DNA of 64,000 nt. Origin: Straminergon stramineum (taxonomy: Eukaryota > Streptophyta > Bryopsida > Hypnales > Calliergonaceae). Each line of letters starts with the position of its first letter. Positions within the stretch are counted from its first letter, which is position 1. The position numbers and the translations under genes are program-made. Below are positions 39,515 through 59,340 of this stretch, in pieces. The stretch is from the NCBI GenBank assembly GCA_963920665.1, contig OY987269.1, positions 11,906,501 through 11,970,500 on the forward strand, read 5' to 3'. A model generated the notes under the pieces. The model was not told the origin of the DNA. It was given only the letters and a program-made list of their open reading frames with translations, and searched no databases.

Positions 39515-40195
39515 CTTTAAGATAGAGGTGACTATAGGTGAGGGGCGACTTTAGGTCTTTGGCGACCACGGGTGAGGGTGAGTTCAAGTCTTGTTGTTGT
39601 TGAGCCCAATTTGGTGGAATGGGGGACGATTTCGGGTGGGGGGCAACCTCGGGTCTTGGGCGACCGCGGGTGAGGGTGAGCTCAAGTCTAGTTGTTGTTG
39701 AACCCAATTTGGTGGAATGGAGGTCGACTTCGGGTGGGGGGCGACCGTAGGTGAGGGCACGTTCAAGTCTTGTTGTTGTTGAGCCCAATTTGGTGGAATG
39801 GGGGGCGACTTCGGATAGGGGGCGACCTCGGGTCTTGGGCGACCGCAAGTGAGGGCGAGTTCAAGTTTTGTTGTTGTTGAGCCCAATTTGGTGGAATAGG
39901 GGGCGACTTCGGATAGAGGGCGACCTCAGGTCTTGGGCGACCGCAGGTGAGGGTGAGTTCAAGTCTTGTTGTTGTTGAGCCCAATTTGGTGGAATGGGGG
40001 GCGACTTCGGGTAGGGGGCGAACTCAGGTCTTGGGCGACCGCAGGTGAGGGCGAGTTCAAGTCTTGTTGTTGTTGAGCCCAATTTGGTGGAATGGGGGGC
40101 GACTTCGGGTGGGGGGCGAACTCGGGTCTTGGGCGACCGCGGGTGAGGGCGAGTTCAAGTCTTATTGTTGTTGAGCCCAATTTAATTGAATCCGT
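39515..40195. repeat. 98-bp tandem array, seven units
   Basis: GTTGTTGTTGAGCCCAATTT-type landmarks occur at 39593, 39691, 39772, 39870, 39968, 40066 and 40164. Spacing is 98 bases except one 81-base unit that lost a GCGACCTCGGGTCTTGG-like block. Units are highly similar, so the array is young or homogenised. Minus-strand frames give Pro/Gln-rich repeats, but the 98-base period rotates the frame, so coding is unlikely. Confidence 0.85.
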
Positions 40196-40254
40196 GGTCT
40201 GCAAGGGGTGCACGCAGATCTCGGGGAGTGACCACGGGTCTGGTAGGGCGCATT

Positions 40255-40800
40255 CGGGTCCAGGGCAATTGCGGGTCCACGGGTGATTATTGGTCTTGGA
40301 CAGGGCGACTACGGGTCTAGGGGCGACTACGGGTCCTGGAGAGGGCGACTGCGGGTCTTGGACAGGGCGACTGCAAATCCTGGACAAGGCAATTGCAAGT
40401 CTTGGATAGGGCGACTGCAGGTCTTGGACCAGGCGACTACAAGTCCTGGATAGGGCGACTGCGGATTCTTTGGAAGGCGACTGCAGGTCCTGGACAGGGT
40501 GACTGCGGGTCCTCTAGAGGGCAACTGCGGGTCCAAGGGCGACTGCAGGTCCTCTGGAAGGCGACTGCAAGTCCTAGAGAGGGCGATTGCAGGTTCTGGG
40601 CAAGGCGCCTGTGGGTCCTCTAGAGGGTGACTGCAGGTCTTGGAGAGGGCAACTGCAGGTCCTGGAGAGGGCGACTGCGAGTTCTGAGCAGGGCAACTGC
40701 GGGTCCTCTGGAGGGTGATTGCAGGTCTTTTGAGGCGCGTGCGGGTCCTCTAAGAGGCGACTGCGAGTCTTTTGGGGCGTCCGCGGGTATTTGTGAGGCG
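40255..40800. repeat. GCGACTGCGGGTCCTGGA minisatellite
   Basis: About twenty imperfect units of roughly 23-28 bases follow the pattern GGCGACTGC(G/A)GGTC(C/T)T with variable GGACAG, CTAGAG or CTGGAG connectors. Related GCGACC(A/G)CGGGTC units occur earlier at 37885-38135. The plus strand is markedly G-rich. Apparent reading frames are by-products of the repeat. Confidence 0.8.
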
Positions 40801-41126
40801 TTACTCTCTTTAGGCTCCGACTTCATGTCTTTGCCTCGCAAGTCACCATGTACTTCCCACCCGTGGTCGCCTACCAGCTTGAACCCGAAGTCGCCCTATC
40901 TATAATTGCCTGCACCCGTGGTCACCCACACGCGCATGCGCCCCTTTAGGATGCCACGTGGAAGACACGTGTCTGCCACATGGCATCTAGATGGCCTCAT
41001 GGGTAGGGTGAATTTTTTCTTAAAAGTCAAAGCTAAGTTTGACTCTATTAGACGGACAAGAGGGTCTACTTGATGTGTTGGACGTCGTGTTCATCGTGTT
41101 GTCGAACTGTCCGCCGGAACAACCCT

Positions 41127-43454
41127 GTATGAGATCATGTGGTAAAATTTTTATCAAGTTTGACCGTATAAATGGAAAAATATTAGCATTCTAAGTTGGG
41201 GGAGAAAAGTTTTTTTGAACACAGGTGAACATTTTAGAAATGGACCCACCTTGATTCTTATTCCATCCACTAGCAAAGTTTAAAGGGACGTTTGACAAAT
41301 TGTGAACTACTCTGACATCATTGGCAAAACATTCAATGCTTTACACATATGCATTTTACAACTTGTTAATGTCCATTTCAAAACCTGGCTAGGGACAATC
41401 TTTAGAAGACGAGTGGATTTAGAGCAGACTATCATACTACAAATTTTCATTTTCATGAGTATTAGACAATGCATCTAAAAGATGATATTAATGTTTGTAT
41501 GTGCATATCTGGCAACTAAAAATGACATACTAGTATACTACCTCCATGGCCAATTTCATTAAAATGGCAATATTCCATTACTTTGGCAATTGGCACATAT
41601 TTCAATTTAGATTAAGCAATCTGAAATCTATGTGAGACCTAGATTTCTGAAACCTATAATATTTATATATCTTATAGAATGCGAGATCTATAGCAGTCCT
41701 AGATTTCTGAAATGTATATCCAACTTAGATGTTTGCAATCTATATCGATTCTAGATGTTACTTTTGAATACCACCATTTTAATGGAATTCGAAATGAAAA
41801 TGGCACATGGAATACCACCATTTTAATGAAATTCACCATCTCTGTCTTGAGTTGAGTGTCTCATTTCATGAAAGTCCATGAGATTAAGAAGATTTGCATT
41901 CTAATTTTTTTACATTTAGGGTTTGGGGATTAAATAAATAGAGTTAAGACTTTAGAGTTTAGGATTTACACTTGCTACTTTAGAGTTTAAGATTGCAAAT
42001 TTAGCATTTTTGTCTTCTTATCATTCAACAATTAGCATTGCATGATCAAAATAATGAAAATCAACAGTAGTAACAATTATAAGTTGCTTTATATCAAAAA
42101 AGTTACTTAAAATGTGCATAATTACCAACTCACCTCATTTATAATACACATTGTTCAATGTACTTGTGAGTCTATACAAGGCGTAGTAGATATATGATTT
42201 GGAACCAAAAAAATCCCAAATGGGGCACTTAATTTGGAATAGAGGGAATATTATTCATGAGCTTTGTTGTCTTATATAATTTTCAATGTTTTTTTGAAGT
42301 TATGCCTCTTAAGATTTATAGTGATATGCAAAGAGTTACACAACAAACAATTCCTTATATTGACTAAGTTATAATATAAGACATGAAAAACATGGAGATT
42401 ATATCTATACTCTTGATTTTGGGTCAAATCATACTCAAATGGACCAACACCATTACTTTCTAAGCAAAGGTGGACTAGAATCTTTTTTGACAATTTCTTC
42501 AACTTTTGAATTTATTATCTACATCAATGATGTCATATTTATTATAAATTAATATATAAATGATATAACAATGTATCCATTTTGTAATTTGGAGCCAAAA
42601 TTCCATTGGAAATATCCTCAAAAGGACACAAATCATGTTGTAAGGTTGAATTCAATGTCTACATTACAATACAATGATTTAAAAAAATATTTTAATTCTA
42701 ATTTCTATACTTTTCAAGCTTGTATACTCCTATCTACAAGGATTTTTCATGATTAAATCTTAAACACAAAATAGGGGAATTTTTAATTAATTAATTGTGA
42801 TAAATTATTGATTCATTCAAATAACAAATATAAACAATCAATTTTTAAAGTAGAGAGTCTATACATGGTGCCTTCTATATGAATAATATATAATTTTTTT
42901 TTTGACATGATCAAGTGAACATTTTTATTGATCTTATATTAAGAAGGACATTCAAATGTTATTTCTTCTTAATATTATTCCAAATGGGAAAGGGTTGAAA
43001 TTGTAGTAGAAAATTCCTTTCCTACTCAATCATATGATTATGTAAACACATAATTTTCTTAGAATCAAGCACATTGATATTCATTAGGTAAGAATCACTT
43101 TGTTTGCCATTGTAAAGTTGATATTCAAACTTGAAATGAATTAGAACTTTAGTTAAAAAATTAGTTTTTTTTTATGAAATAAATTATGCCAATCTTAACC
43201 TATAGTGAAATACTAGTAGAAAAGGACTAAATTATCTATAATTGGTGGATTGAGTTTAGAAAACCATAGTCAAAGAGAAATTAAAGTGTAGTTTTATATT
43301 GTTTGACCCCTTTTTTAGTTGGTTTGAATGTGATTTGACCCTTTTAAAATAATATAGAGACTCTTTTGGGCCAATTGGAAAGAGTGCTTAAAAAATTATA
43401 AAAATTTGTACTTTGTTGAAAAAATATAATTTTAATTGCTCTTACATTTGTCTT
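41127..43454. other. AT-rich gene-free stretch after the GC-rich element
   Basis: The first 96 bases resume the disrupted long TTAA-family copy (matching about 6990-7083). Beyond that, identity to other copies fades. A 300-bp MITE lies at 41546-41840. The remainder has no supported gene. Confidence 0.55.
41546..41840. mobile_element. About 295-bp MITE, ATTTCATTAAAATGG family, copy 1
   Basis: The left end has CAATTTCATTAAAATGGCAA then TATTCCAT; the reverse complement of the right end has GAATTTCATTAAAATGGTGG then TATTCCAT. This gives inverted ends of about 35 bases. The core repeats short GAAATCTA(T/A) and TAGATTTCTGAAA motifs. A second copy is at 43746-44075. Confidence 0.65.
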
Positions 43455-43745
43455 TTAACCCCTAAAGTCCCAAGGTCATTTTTTTGCCAAAAAACACTTA
43501 GAACTTCCATTTTTAATGCAAACAACAAAAATTTTAAACATTTATTTTTGTATATATCCAACCATAAGATCTTGAACTAGAAAAGTATGAAAATGTGAGG
43601 AAGAAATTTCATAAAATTTGACTATATCAATCACAAGACATAAGCATTGAAACTTGAAAGTGGAAAAAACAAGTTTTTGGCTCCAAGCCTGATTAGATTA
43701 TAAGGCTTTGAATCCTCAAATTCAATCATTTGTATTGAAGATGTA

Positions 43746-44075
43746 ATTAATTTCATCAAAATGGTGTTATTCCATGAAAATGGTGGGTCATTTTGCTACT
43801 TTAGCACTTTTAAGGTTTAGACTTCATGGTCTGAAATCTAAACTTGTTCTAGATGTTAGAAATCTAGACATGTTTAAGATGTCTAAAAGCTAGCTATATA
43901 ATAGATAATTTAGATTGCACGGTTTGAAATCTATATTAGTTCTAGATTTTTGAAATCCATAAGTGTCCTAGATGTACGATATCTATACCAATCCTAGATG
44001 CCCATTTTATAGTTTAGATTGCACGGTTTGAAAAATGGCACATGGAATACCGCCATTTTAATGAAATTGACCATA
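43746..44075. mobile_element. About 330-bp MITE, ATTTCATTAAAATGG family, copy 2
   Basis: The left end has AATTTCATCAAAATGGTG then TTATTCCATG. The right end has CATGGAATACCGCCATTTTA then ATGAAATT, its inverted partner. Internal TCTGAAATCTA and TTCTAGAT blocks match copy 1 at 41546. It is nested in the 1.6-kb TTAA element. Confidence 0.65.
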
Positions 44076-44788
44076 GATTGTAAATTAAATATCTTTTATT
44101 TTGAGGAATTTGAATTTAGAGTTTAAGAAACAAATTTCAGCCCCCTTCCCATACTCTTAAAAAAATTGTTAAGTCAAAGCAAGTACAAGATAGAAGGAAA
44201 AACTAAATTGCTGATAGCTCTAAGATGAAATTAAAATACACTAATACTGCCCAAGAGTGAGATACATCAGGAACTTGGTATGTGAACATGGTGCCATGAT
44301 GGTGCATTGAAATGCAATTAAGTTAATTTGGTGCCAACCTCCATACCAACCTAGTATAGATAAAATGACACTAAAATGACCTGTATACGGCCTTTGGTGT
44401 CAAAATGGCACCAAAACAATTTGGCCCAACTTTTTTGATGTAGTTTCAAAAAGCAATCTAAACTATGTGCAACTTCTTTTTATGAAAAATTGTTGAAATT
44501 GAATTCAGAAACAAATTCAATATTGAATGCTTTTTCAAGAATTTGCTTAGATAACCCACAAAACAAGAAGCTTTATAATTTTCACATTACTTCTTGAAAT
44601 AGAATGAATCAATACTTTCCACATAGACAAATTCTAATCTATAAGAAATTTAAGAAATTTAAAATTATTTCAAGTTTTTGTGGGGTTTTTTCGCTGCCCT
44701 TGCCTACTTCGGGCTTATTGTGGAATGACTTTTGTTCTCAAGCATCAATTGAAATAAATATGATATCCCTAGAAAGCTAATCAATTTT

Positions 44789-44942
44789 CACTACAAAAAA
44801 ACAAGGGTCTACAATGACTTGTCCAAAATGATTGTAATACAAAAATGACTGCAAAATAAATATTTTGCAATCATTGTGGACAAGAAATGACTCCTAAAGT
44901 CATTGTGGACTAGTCATTTATACCCTTGTTTTTTTTGTAGTG
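44789..44942. mobile_element. 154-bp CACTA-type MITE with 3-bp target duplication
   Basis: Begins CACTACAAAAAAACAAGGGT and ends with the complement of CACTACAAAAAAAACAAGGG. TTT flanks it on both sides (44786-44788 and 44943-44945). CACTA ends and a 3-bp duplication are hallmarks of the CACTA (CMC) superfamily. The core is itself partly palindromic around TAAATATTTTG. The empty-site allele is approximated by the 929-bp copy near 7670-7690. Confidence 0.8.
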
Positions 44943-45055
44943 TTTCCTATACTGAAAAAAAATTCAAAAAATCTTGTCATACAAATTGAGATCATAAGTT
45001 CTTGGCCAAACCTTCAAGAGTCCTTCGAGGGTACTCTTTGGACTTTAGGGCTTAA

Positions 45056-46069
45056 GTGAAAAACATTAAAAATTCAACTATGCCTTGAAGGCAAACCAAT
45101 CATTTTGCTCAGGTTGGTTTACCTTAATGAGATGAATGTTATGAGGAGTTTTCTTATGAAGGCAATGAAGGTGCAAAAGAATATATATAACCATTTTTTG
45201 AATTCAGTTATTAAAATTTCCAAGAAAAATAAGAACATAATATATTTATTGCTTACCAAAGCATCAATTTCATCATATGGATTGACAATTATCAAGTTTT
45301 AGTGAAGTTCTTAGCAATTTAATTTTTCCTTTTGTCTAATACCTCCTTCCAATTTATATTTCATTTAAAAATAAATGTGAAAGTATCTTTGGGTAAAAAT
45401 TTCATGATATATTCACAACCTATTTTCCAATATATTGACAAAAATGCACAAGTTATAGGATATGCAAGGTTTTTTTCCTAAAGATGTTGAAAGTCAAAAC
45501 TTCACCTTTGAGAAGGATTCAAAACCTATTTTTTGTTTTTTAAGCAAATGGAACATGCAATCTATGGTGATTTTTTATTCCAGTAGTTTGGGATGATGAA
45601 TTTGGACATATCAACTAAAAGATCTCAAAATTGAATTTGTTGAATAAAAAATAATGATGAATATTTTAGCCTTGCTCTGAATACAAGTATTCTAAAGCAA
45701 TTTTGGGCCTCAACGCCACATATTGGCTTTCGGGGTTAAGCTTTGAAAGACCGCATTGTGCTAAAAGTTATTTAGTTATAGATTTCTATGGTGCTTTCTT
45801 CTTGTGATCACTTTTTTGACAAAATTCAATCACATGGCCTCGTTTAGTTTACATTGTTGGTCAATTTCTTTCTCACAAAAAAGTACATACACAAGGCAAG
45901 CACCTTTGCAATAATGTATTATAAGGCGGTCCAGATGTAGGTGCGCACAATATTCATGCCCCTCAAGATCATGTAGCACACTGAGATGAAATATAAAAGT
46001 ATCAGAATTCGTGTTATACAATTGGAGATGAAATAATCAGCTAACCATCTACTTAAAAAATGGGCTACC
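45056..46069. other. Dispersed repeat copy 2 and IleRS 3' flank
   Basis: About 45120-45720 matches the dispersed repeat at 2820-3370 in the same orientation. After about 45740 the sequence becomes gene-like and probably contains the 3' untranslated region of the isoleucyl-tRNA synthetase gene. A 65-codon open frame at 45105 lies in the repeat and has no recognisable domain. Confidence 0.5.
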
Positions 46070-54894
<8,825 letters not shown>

Positions 54895-56438
54895 TCATGG
54901 AGCACGGCAACCCAAGCCCCCCAAGCTGCACTTGCCCTAAAATTGGACTTGCAAGGATGTCGGAATTGCTCTCGTCTCTGGCGCAATTCCAGTCCAAGTC
55001 TGTGTGTTGAGAAACACGGTTGCTGAAGACGACGACGGGGGCCGTTATCCATTCACAGGACTTTCTCTTGCTCATGTAAATCGGAAGCCTTTCTAGATGA
55101 CGCTCCCTCTCCATCCATCCACAATGGCATTCATTTCCATGCAATCTTGGGATGGATTCGTGGGATGAAAATCATCCATATTGAGATGATTGTTGCTTAG
55201 AATAGTCATGTGGTTTTTGGCTTTAAGATGCAATATCATCCTCTAAGTGTTTGAACTAAAGATAGGAAGTCATTTTTTTGTAAACTTGTAATGAATAATT
55301 ATAAATCCTACGAAAGACCATTGATTTATGATGAAAGATCATTTATATCATTGATTCATTTAGAGTATCCTTTCTTCTTTTTGTTGAGGTATTAAATTTT
55401 TTTTTCAAAGCATTATCTATGAATGATAATTGGATGAAGTTTTCTTTTCACAACATTCATCATCCATAGAGTGTATACTTGAGCAATTATGGATTAAGAT
55501 AAATACATCTAGAATTGTCCAAATAAGCATTGGAGAGTCATTCCTATTTTTAGATTATCTAAATTGAAGGATCTTCGTGGAAGTCAAAAGAAGACTCTAG
55601 ATTGATCTTTTTGGCATACATTTCTTGAGCACTAAATGAATAAACTTAGAATTTTGAAAATACATGTATCCAAATTGACCCTAGAGTCTCATTATTATTG
55701 GTAAAGGTTGTACATTTTATGCAAATATTTGTACATTCAATTTCAAAAAATGAATTTGGTGCTTTGAACACAACAAAGTGCTTGAAATAATAACACTAAG
55801 ACCACTTTCAAAAAAATCTTCCTTGATTCAAGAATAGTCTTTCATTGATATATTATATGATTTTCATTGAAACTTCCTCAACGATTGTTACTTGAATGAA
55901 GTACTATGCTTTTCAAAATATTCATTATCCAACCAATGGATGGTTGGGTATTTAGAGGTTAAAGAGGTCTTCTTGATAGAAAAAAGAGAGATGTTGGTTG
56001 CAAGATCGTTGTGTGAATGGAAGGTCTTTACAGATGTGGATTACTATTGTTTACTGTACCATAGTTGTGCAGCAAGGTTGCTGAAAGATAATTCTAAATA
56101 CAGATGGCAGTGCATGTCTTCATATCATAAGACAATTCGTAGCAGTCAGAGCCGACAGTGCCGGCATGAAGACGTCACATAAAATTCAATCTAATGCCGA
56201 ACAGCTTCAGCAAAACAAGCTTCCGCAACCAATCAAAGCAGTCATGAACAAATTGCTGTACTTTCATGTTCCTCTCGCAAGTTGAAATTGTCGATCTCGC
56301 AAGTTGGTAAGAGTTGTACACACAAGGGGAAATTCAATGTATTCGTGGAGACTCGTAAATTCAATACATTCGTAAGAGTTGTACAAGAAGAATTGTTGGA
56401 TAGTCTGGAACTTCATATAAATACAGATTGAACAATCA
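54895..56438. other. Intergenic: IleRS promoter side and CBM48 gene 3' side
   Basis: The first 250 bases are gene-like and probably hold the IleRS promoter and leader. About 55200-55960 is AT-rich with no gene and contains an orphan TATTTAGAGGTTAA end near 55949-55963, similar to the TTAA family. About 56000-56438 probably contains the 3' UTR of the CBM48 gene. Confidence 0.5.
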
Positions 56439-59340
56439 TCAGTTCGTGCCTAAAAGCCTTTGAGCAAAGAGTCGCTTAATGACCTGCTGTACTACGAGCT
56501 CCGGCGATATTTTGTTCTCATCAATCAGGAAAGGCTCCACGGTGCTTGGGGGGGATCCATGCGACGTCAATGAGAAACCTCTTGATCCTGCTCCATCAAA
56601 TAAGCTATCAGGAACACAGGAAGCTCATAAACTAACAGCAGTTCATGCTTTTCTCTTGAGTGCAAGAAAATGGAGCGCTAGTCCTATCTGGAGATTGTAA
56701 AAAATCCGCACGAAGAGTAGTTGGTTGCACACACGAGGGACATTGTAACTTTCATACCTTCAATTTTTCCATCGGGAAAATACGCCCAGAAGTTGTAGGG
56801 TACTTCATTCTTCATGAAGCGGCCCTGAAGCTGGCAAGCCAACAGATGAATCTTGCGTCAGATCGTGTGTTAATTGCAAATGGATTACTAGCGACTCTAT
56901 TACGTCAGCGAGAATAACTATTCGGAAGGCCGTGCCTCCCTTGCTATCAAAAATTCTAGCAGATCTTCCTGCCAGAATTTCCAGAACACATCCCACTAGT
57001 ATGAAAATGCAACTTGCTTACACCAGCTACCATCTCAAATACCTGATTGTCGTCAAATTTGATCTCCACGTCTGATATGCCTTTCTCTTTCTCAAAGTAG
57101 GCAGTCAGATTAGGGACAACGACCTCCGCCATCGCCTCTGGGAGAGGTTTGGCAACTGCCTTTGCTGCCTTCTTCGCCCCACCTGCAGCAGCAGCTTTGG
57201 GCTTGGGAGGACTTGCGGCGGCTTTAGGTTTATCGCTTGGTTTCGGTTCAGCTTCTTTAGGTGCTGGAGGTGGCTGTACAGCAGCCTCAGCCTGAGTGGT
57301 GCCTTCCTTACTAGTCGATTCAGTACTAGATTTGTCTTCTGCAGATGAACGACACCATTTAGCAACCCTTACATATGAGGTCATGCAAGTGAACACGATA
57401 AATGTACCTCTGCAAAGCCGATGTCAATGCCCACACCAGAGCGGTACTTAATCGGGTTGCATAAATACTAGCCAAACGAATGCAAACAATCGGAAATCGA
57501 CACCCTTTCATTTTCCTGAAATACTGCTCCCGAAATGCCGAATGTCGTCGTCAAAGAGCAAGAAAAAAAGCGATACAATCGAACTTCAAGCTCGGCTTAA
57601 CGTTATTGTCAATCTAAACAATGGCGAGTGGACGATACGACAGTAAATGGAATCACATCATATTTCACTCTCAGGACACGAGCGATTTGTGACATTATAC
57701 AGTCAAGTTGTGCCCGTCATCCTAGCTGGACCTCTTCGTATGTCGATCACCATCAGATGATAAATTTGCTGATAGTATAAACAGAATCATTAGTAGTACC
57801 TGCTACCGTTATTTCGTTGTTAAAGCCCCCAGCATTATCGGAAACAGTAGGATAGTCCGGTGAATGCTTCCATTCTCCATCCACAATATACTTGTATCTA
57901 TATGTTCCAGGTGCCAGCTTCTGCAATTTCAAGATGAGAAGCATGTCGGATTTAGACCAATATTAATTCGAAACAAGCTTTATGAAATAAGAAAATTCAC
58001 AAGAACGATTCAAAATACTCAGAGTGAAGGCACAACATGCCTGCTTGACCACAAACCAACCATCCGACCCTGTTTTTTCAAGTGGCAGTTGGCTTTCCCA
58101 GTTCACAAAATCGCCAGAAAGTAAAACAGTAGAACCTGATCCCTTCCACACGAACTCCACCTCCTGTACCACCACTGCCCCCATCCAATCACGCTTCCAT
58201 CATTTTTGTGGCTACAGCATCTGTGTGCACCACGCATTAAGCTTTGCAATTGTCATTATATGATTTTCTAACCAGCGTCAATTCTCATGTCGTGTTCTAC
58301 TTCATGCGTTCAAGTTTCAGAGCAGCATCCTGTCAGTAATTAGTCCTTCGAAGATGGTGGGGGATCGAACCAACCAAATCAAGTCATATTCAACCTCTCC
58401 AGAAATTAGGGTGTGACGCTTTCAACACGATTTCGCCTTTATCTAATTCCATTCAACCTGTGGCAATCATAGTACGAGCTCCTTGTCGACGCCTAAAGTG
58501 CCTGCCAATAACCTAAACAAAGTTCAAAGCCGGTCCGCAGCTACTCGCATAGCTGTGAAGAACAGCACAAAGGTATGATAATGCCGCAATTCAAGAAGGG
58601 AGATACCTTGTGGCAATTCCACTATTAATCATCCAGCTTTCAAATTTGAAGGAAGTTCAAAAGCAGTCCAATTGATCAATACGACTAGCAGCAGCTAGAA
58701 AACTCAAATTTCTTAGACACCTACGAGAGACGACGACCAGGAAGCGTTCTTGTCTAGTCGAATAGGAAGCGCGCATGAGGAATCCAATGGACAATCCTCC
58801 GCGTTCCTGAAATCTTTACCCCGAAGACCTAATGAAGTAGATTGAAGGCATTGTTGCGAAAAACGGCCAACATTTCCAGATTTGCACTGCATTATCGCTA
58901 ATTCATCTTGCGTTCTTGTCTGTTCTTTTTCAACATCCGGTGTCCTTGAGCTTCAACCTCTCAAATGAAATTGAAAATGTTCAAAGCTTGAAAGCAAGAA
59001 CATTCTTTCTTTAGAAACTATGATGGAAGGACGTCTGCGGATAAAAAGAAGGACTCGTGGCGAATTACGTACGTGTTGAGATGCCGGCATCTGGACTAGC
59101 CATGACGATCACCCGACGCCCGCTGGTAAATGAAGCGCCTACACGAGGTTTCCACACACTACCAACTCCACAGCGGCCCTTCCCTCCAAATGTCACTGCA
59201 GGCTGCAGAGGCAAAACGAATTGTGCACTAGCGACGCCGTGACACCTCGGCGAATTAGCACACGGCACAAACTGATGAGGAAGCCGGGAAACAGTGGCCA
59301 TGGCTGCACCGAGGCAATGACCTGCGCATGCCATTGCCAA
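56439..59340 (-). CDS. Plastid-targeted CBM48 (AMPK-beta-like glucan-binding) protein
   Basis: Probably binds starch or other alpha-glucan. Six exons in consistent phase: 59073-59340, 58041-58174, 57800-57920, 57031-57338, 56758-56830, 56439-56623; about 362 residues. Residues 1-85 form a Ser/Arg/Ala-rich plastid-type leader. The CBM48 domain (91-174) contains VEFVWKG, GDFVNW, YRYKYIVDGEW and GGFNNEITV; Trp115, Lys144, Trp151 and Asn168/169 match the carbohydrate-binding positions of AMPK beta. An Ala/Pro/Lys linker (176-240) follows, then a second domain with NLTAYFEKEKGISDVEIKFD, VPYNFWAYFPDG, STVEPFLIDENKISPELVV and a basic helix. I do not recognise this domain by name. Intron 2 appears to use a GC donor. 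The acceptor of the last exon is uncertain, because a competing acceptor gives a shorter tail. Confidence 0.75.

Larger units (their letters stand above)
37642..41126. mobile_element. 3.5-kb GC-rich Mutator-like non-autonomous element
   Basis: Both sides carry the 9-bp direct repeat GTATGAGAT (37633-37641 and 41127-41135). The ends are short inverted repeats, AGGGTTGTTC at the left and its complement at the right. The flanks join into a sequence matching the uninterrupted copy at 6860-7788, which proves an insertion. A 9-bp target duplication is typical of Mutator-type elements, but the long inverted ends of classic members are not evident. The interior is rich in GGGCGAC-type sequence and tandem arrays and has no transposase. 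Superfamily assignment is inference. Confidence 0.75.
43455..45055. mobile_element. 1.6-kb TTAA-bounded element with nested MITEs
   Basis: The left end is TTAACCCCTAAAGTCCCAAG; the reverse complement of the right end is CTTAAGCCCTAAAGTCC. The body aligns with the 929-bp copy at 6860-7788, for example over the TTTTTGTGG block, TTGAAATAAA and CATAAG(A/T)(A/T)CTTG. The extra length is explained largely by two insertions, the MITE at 43746-44075 and the CACTA-type MITE at 44789-44942. No transposase is seen. Confidence 0.65.

Noticed and set aside
39477..40841. Pro-rich repeated frames in the minisatellite region
   Set aside because: The 98-base period is not a multiple of three and all frames are open because of base composition; likely non-coding.
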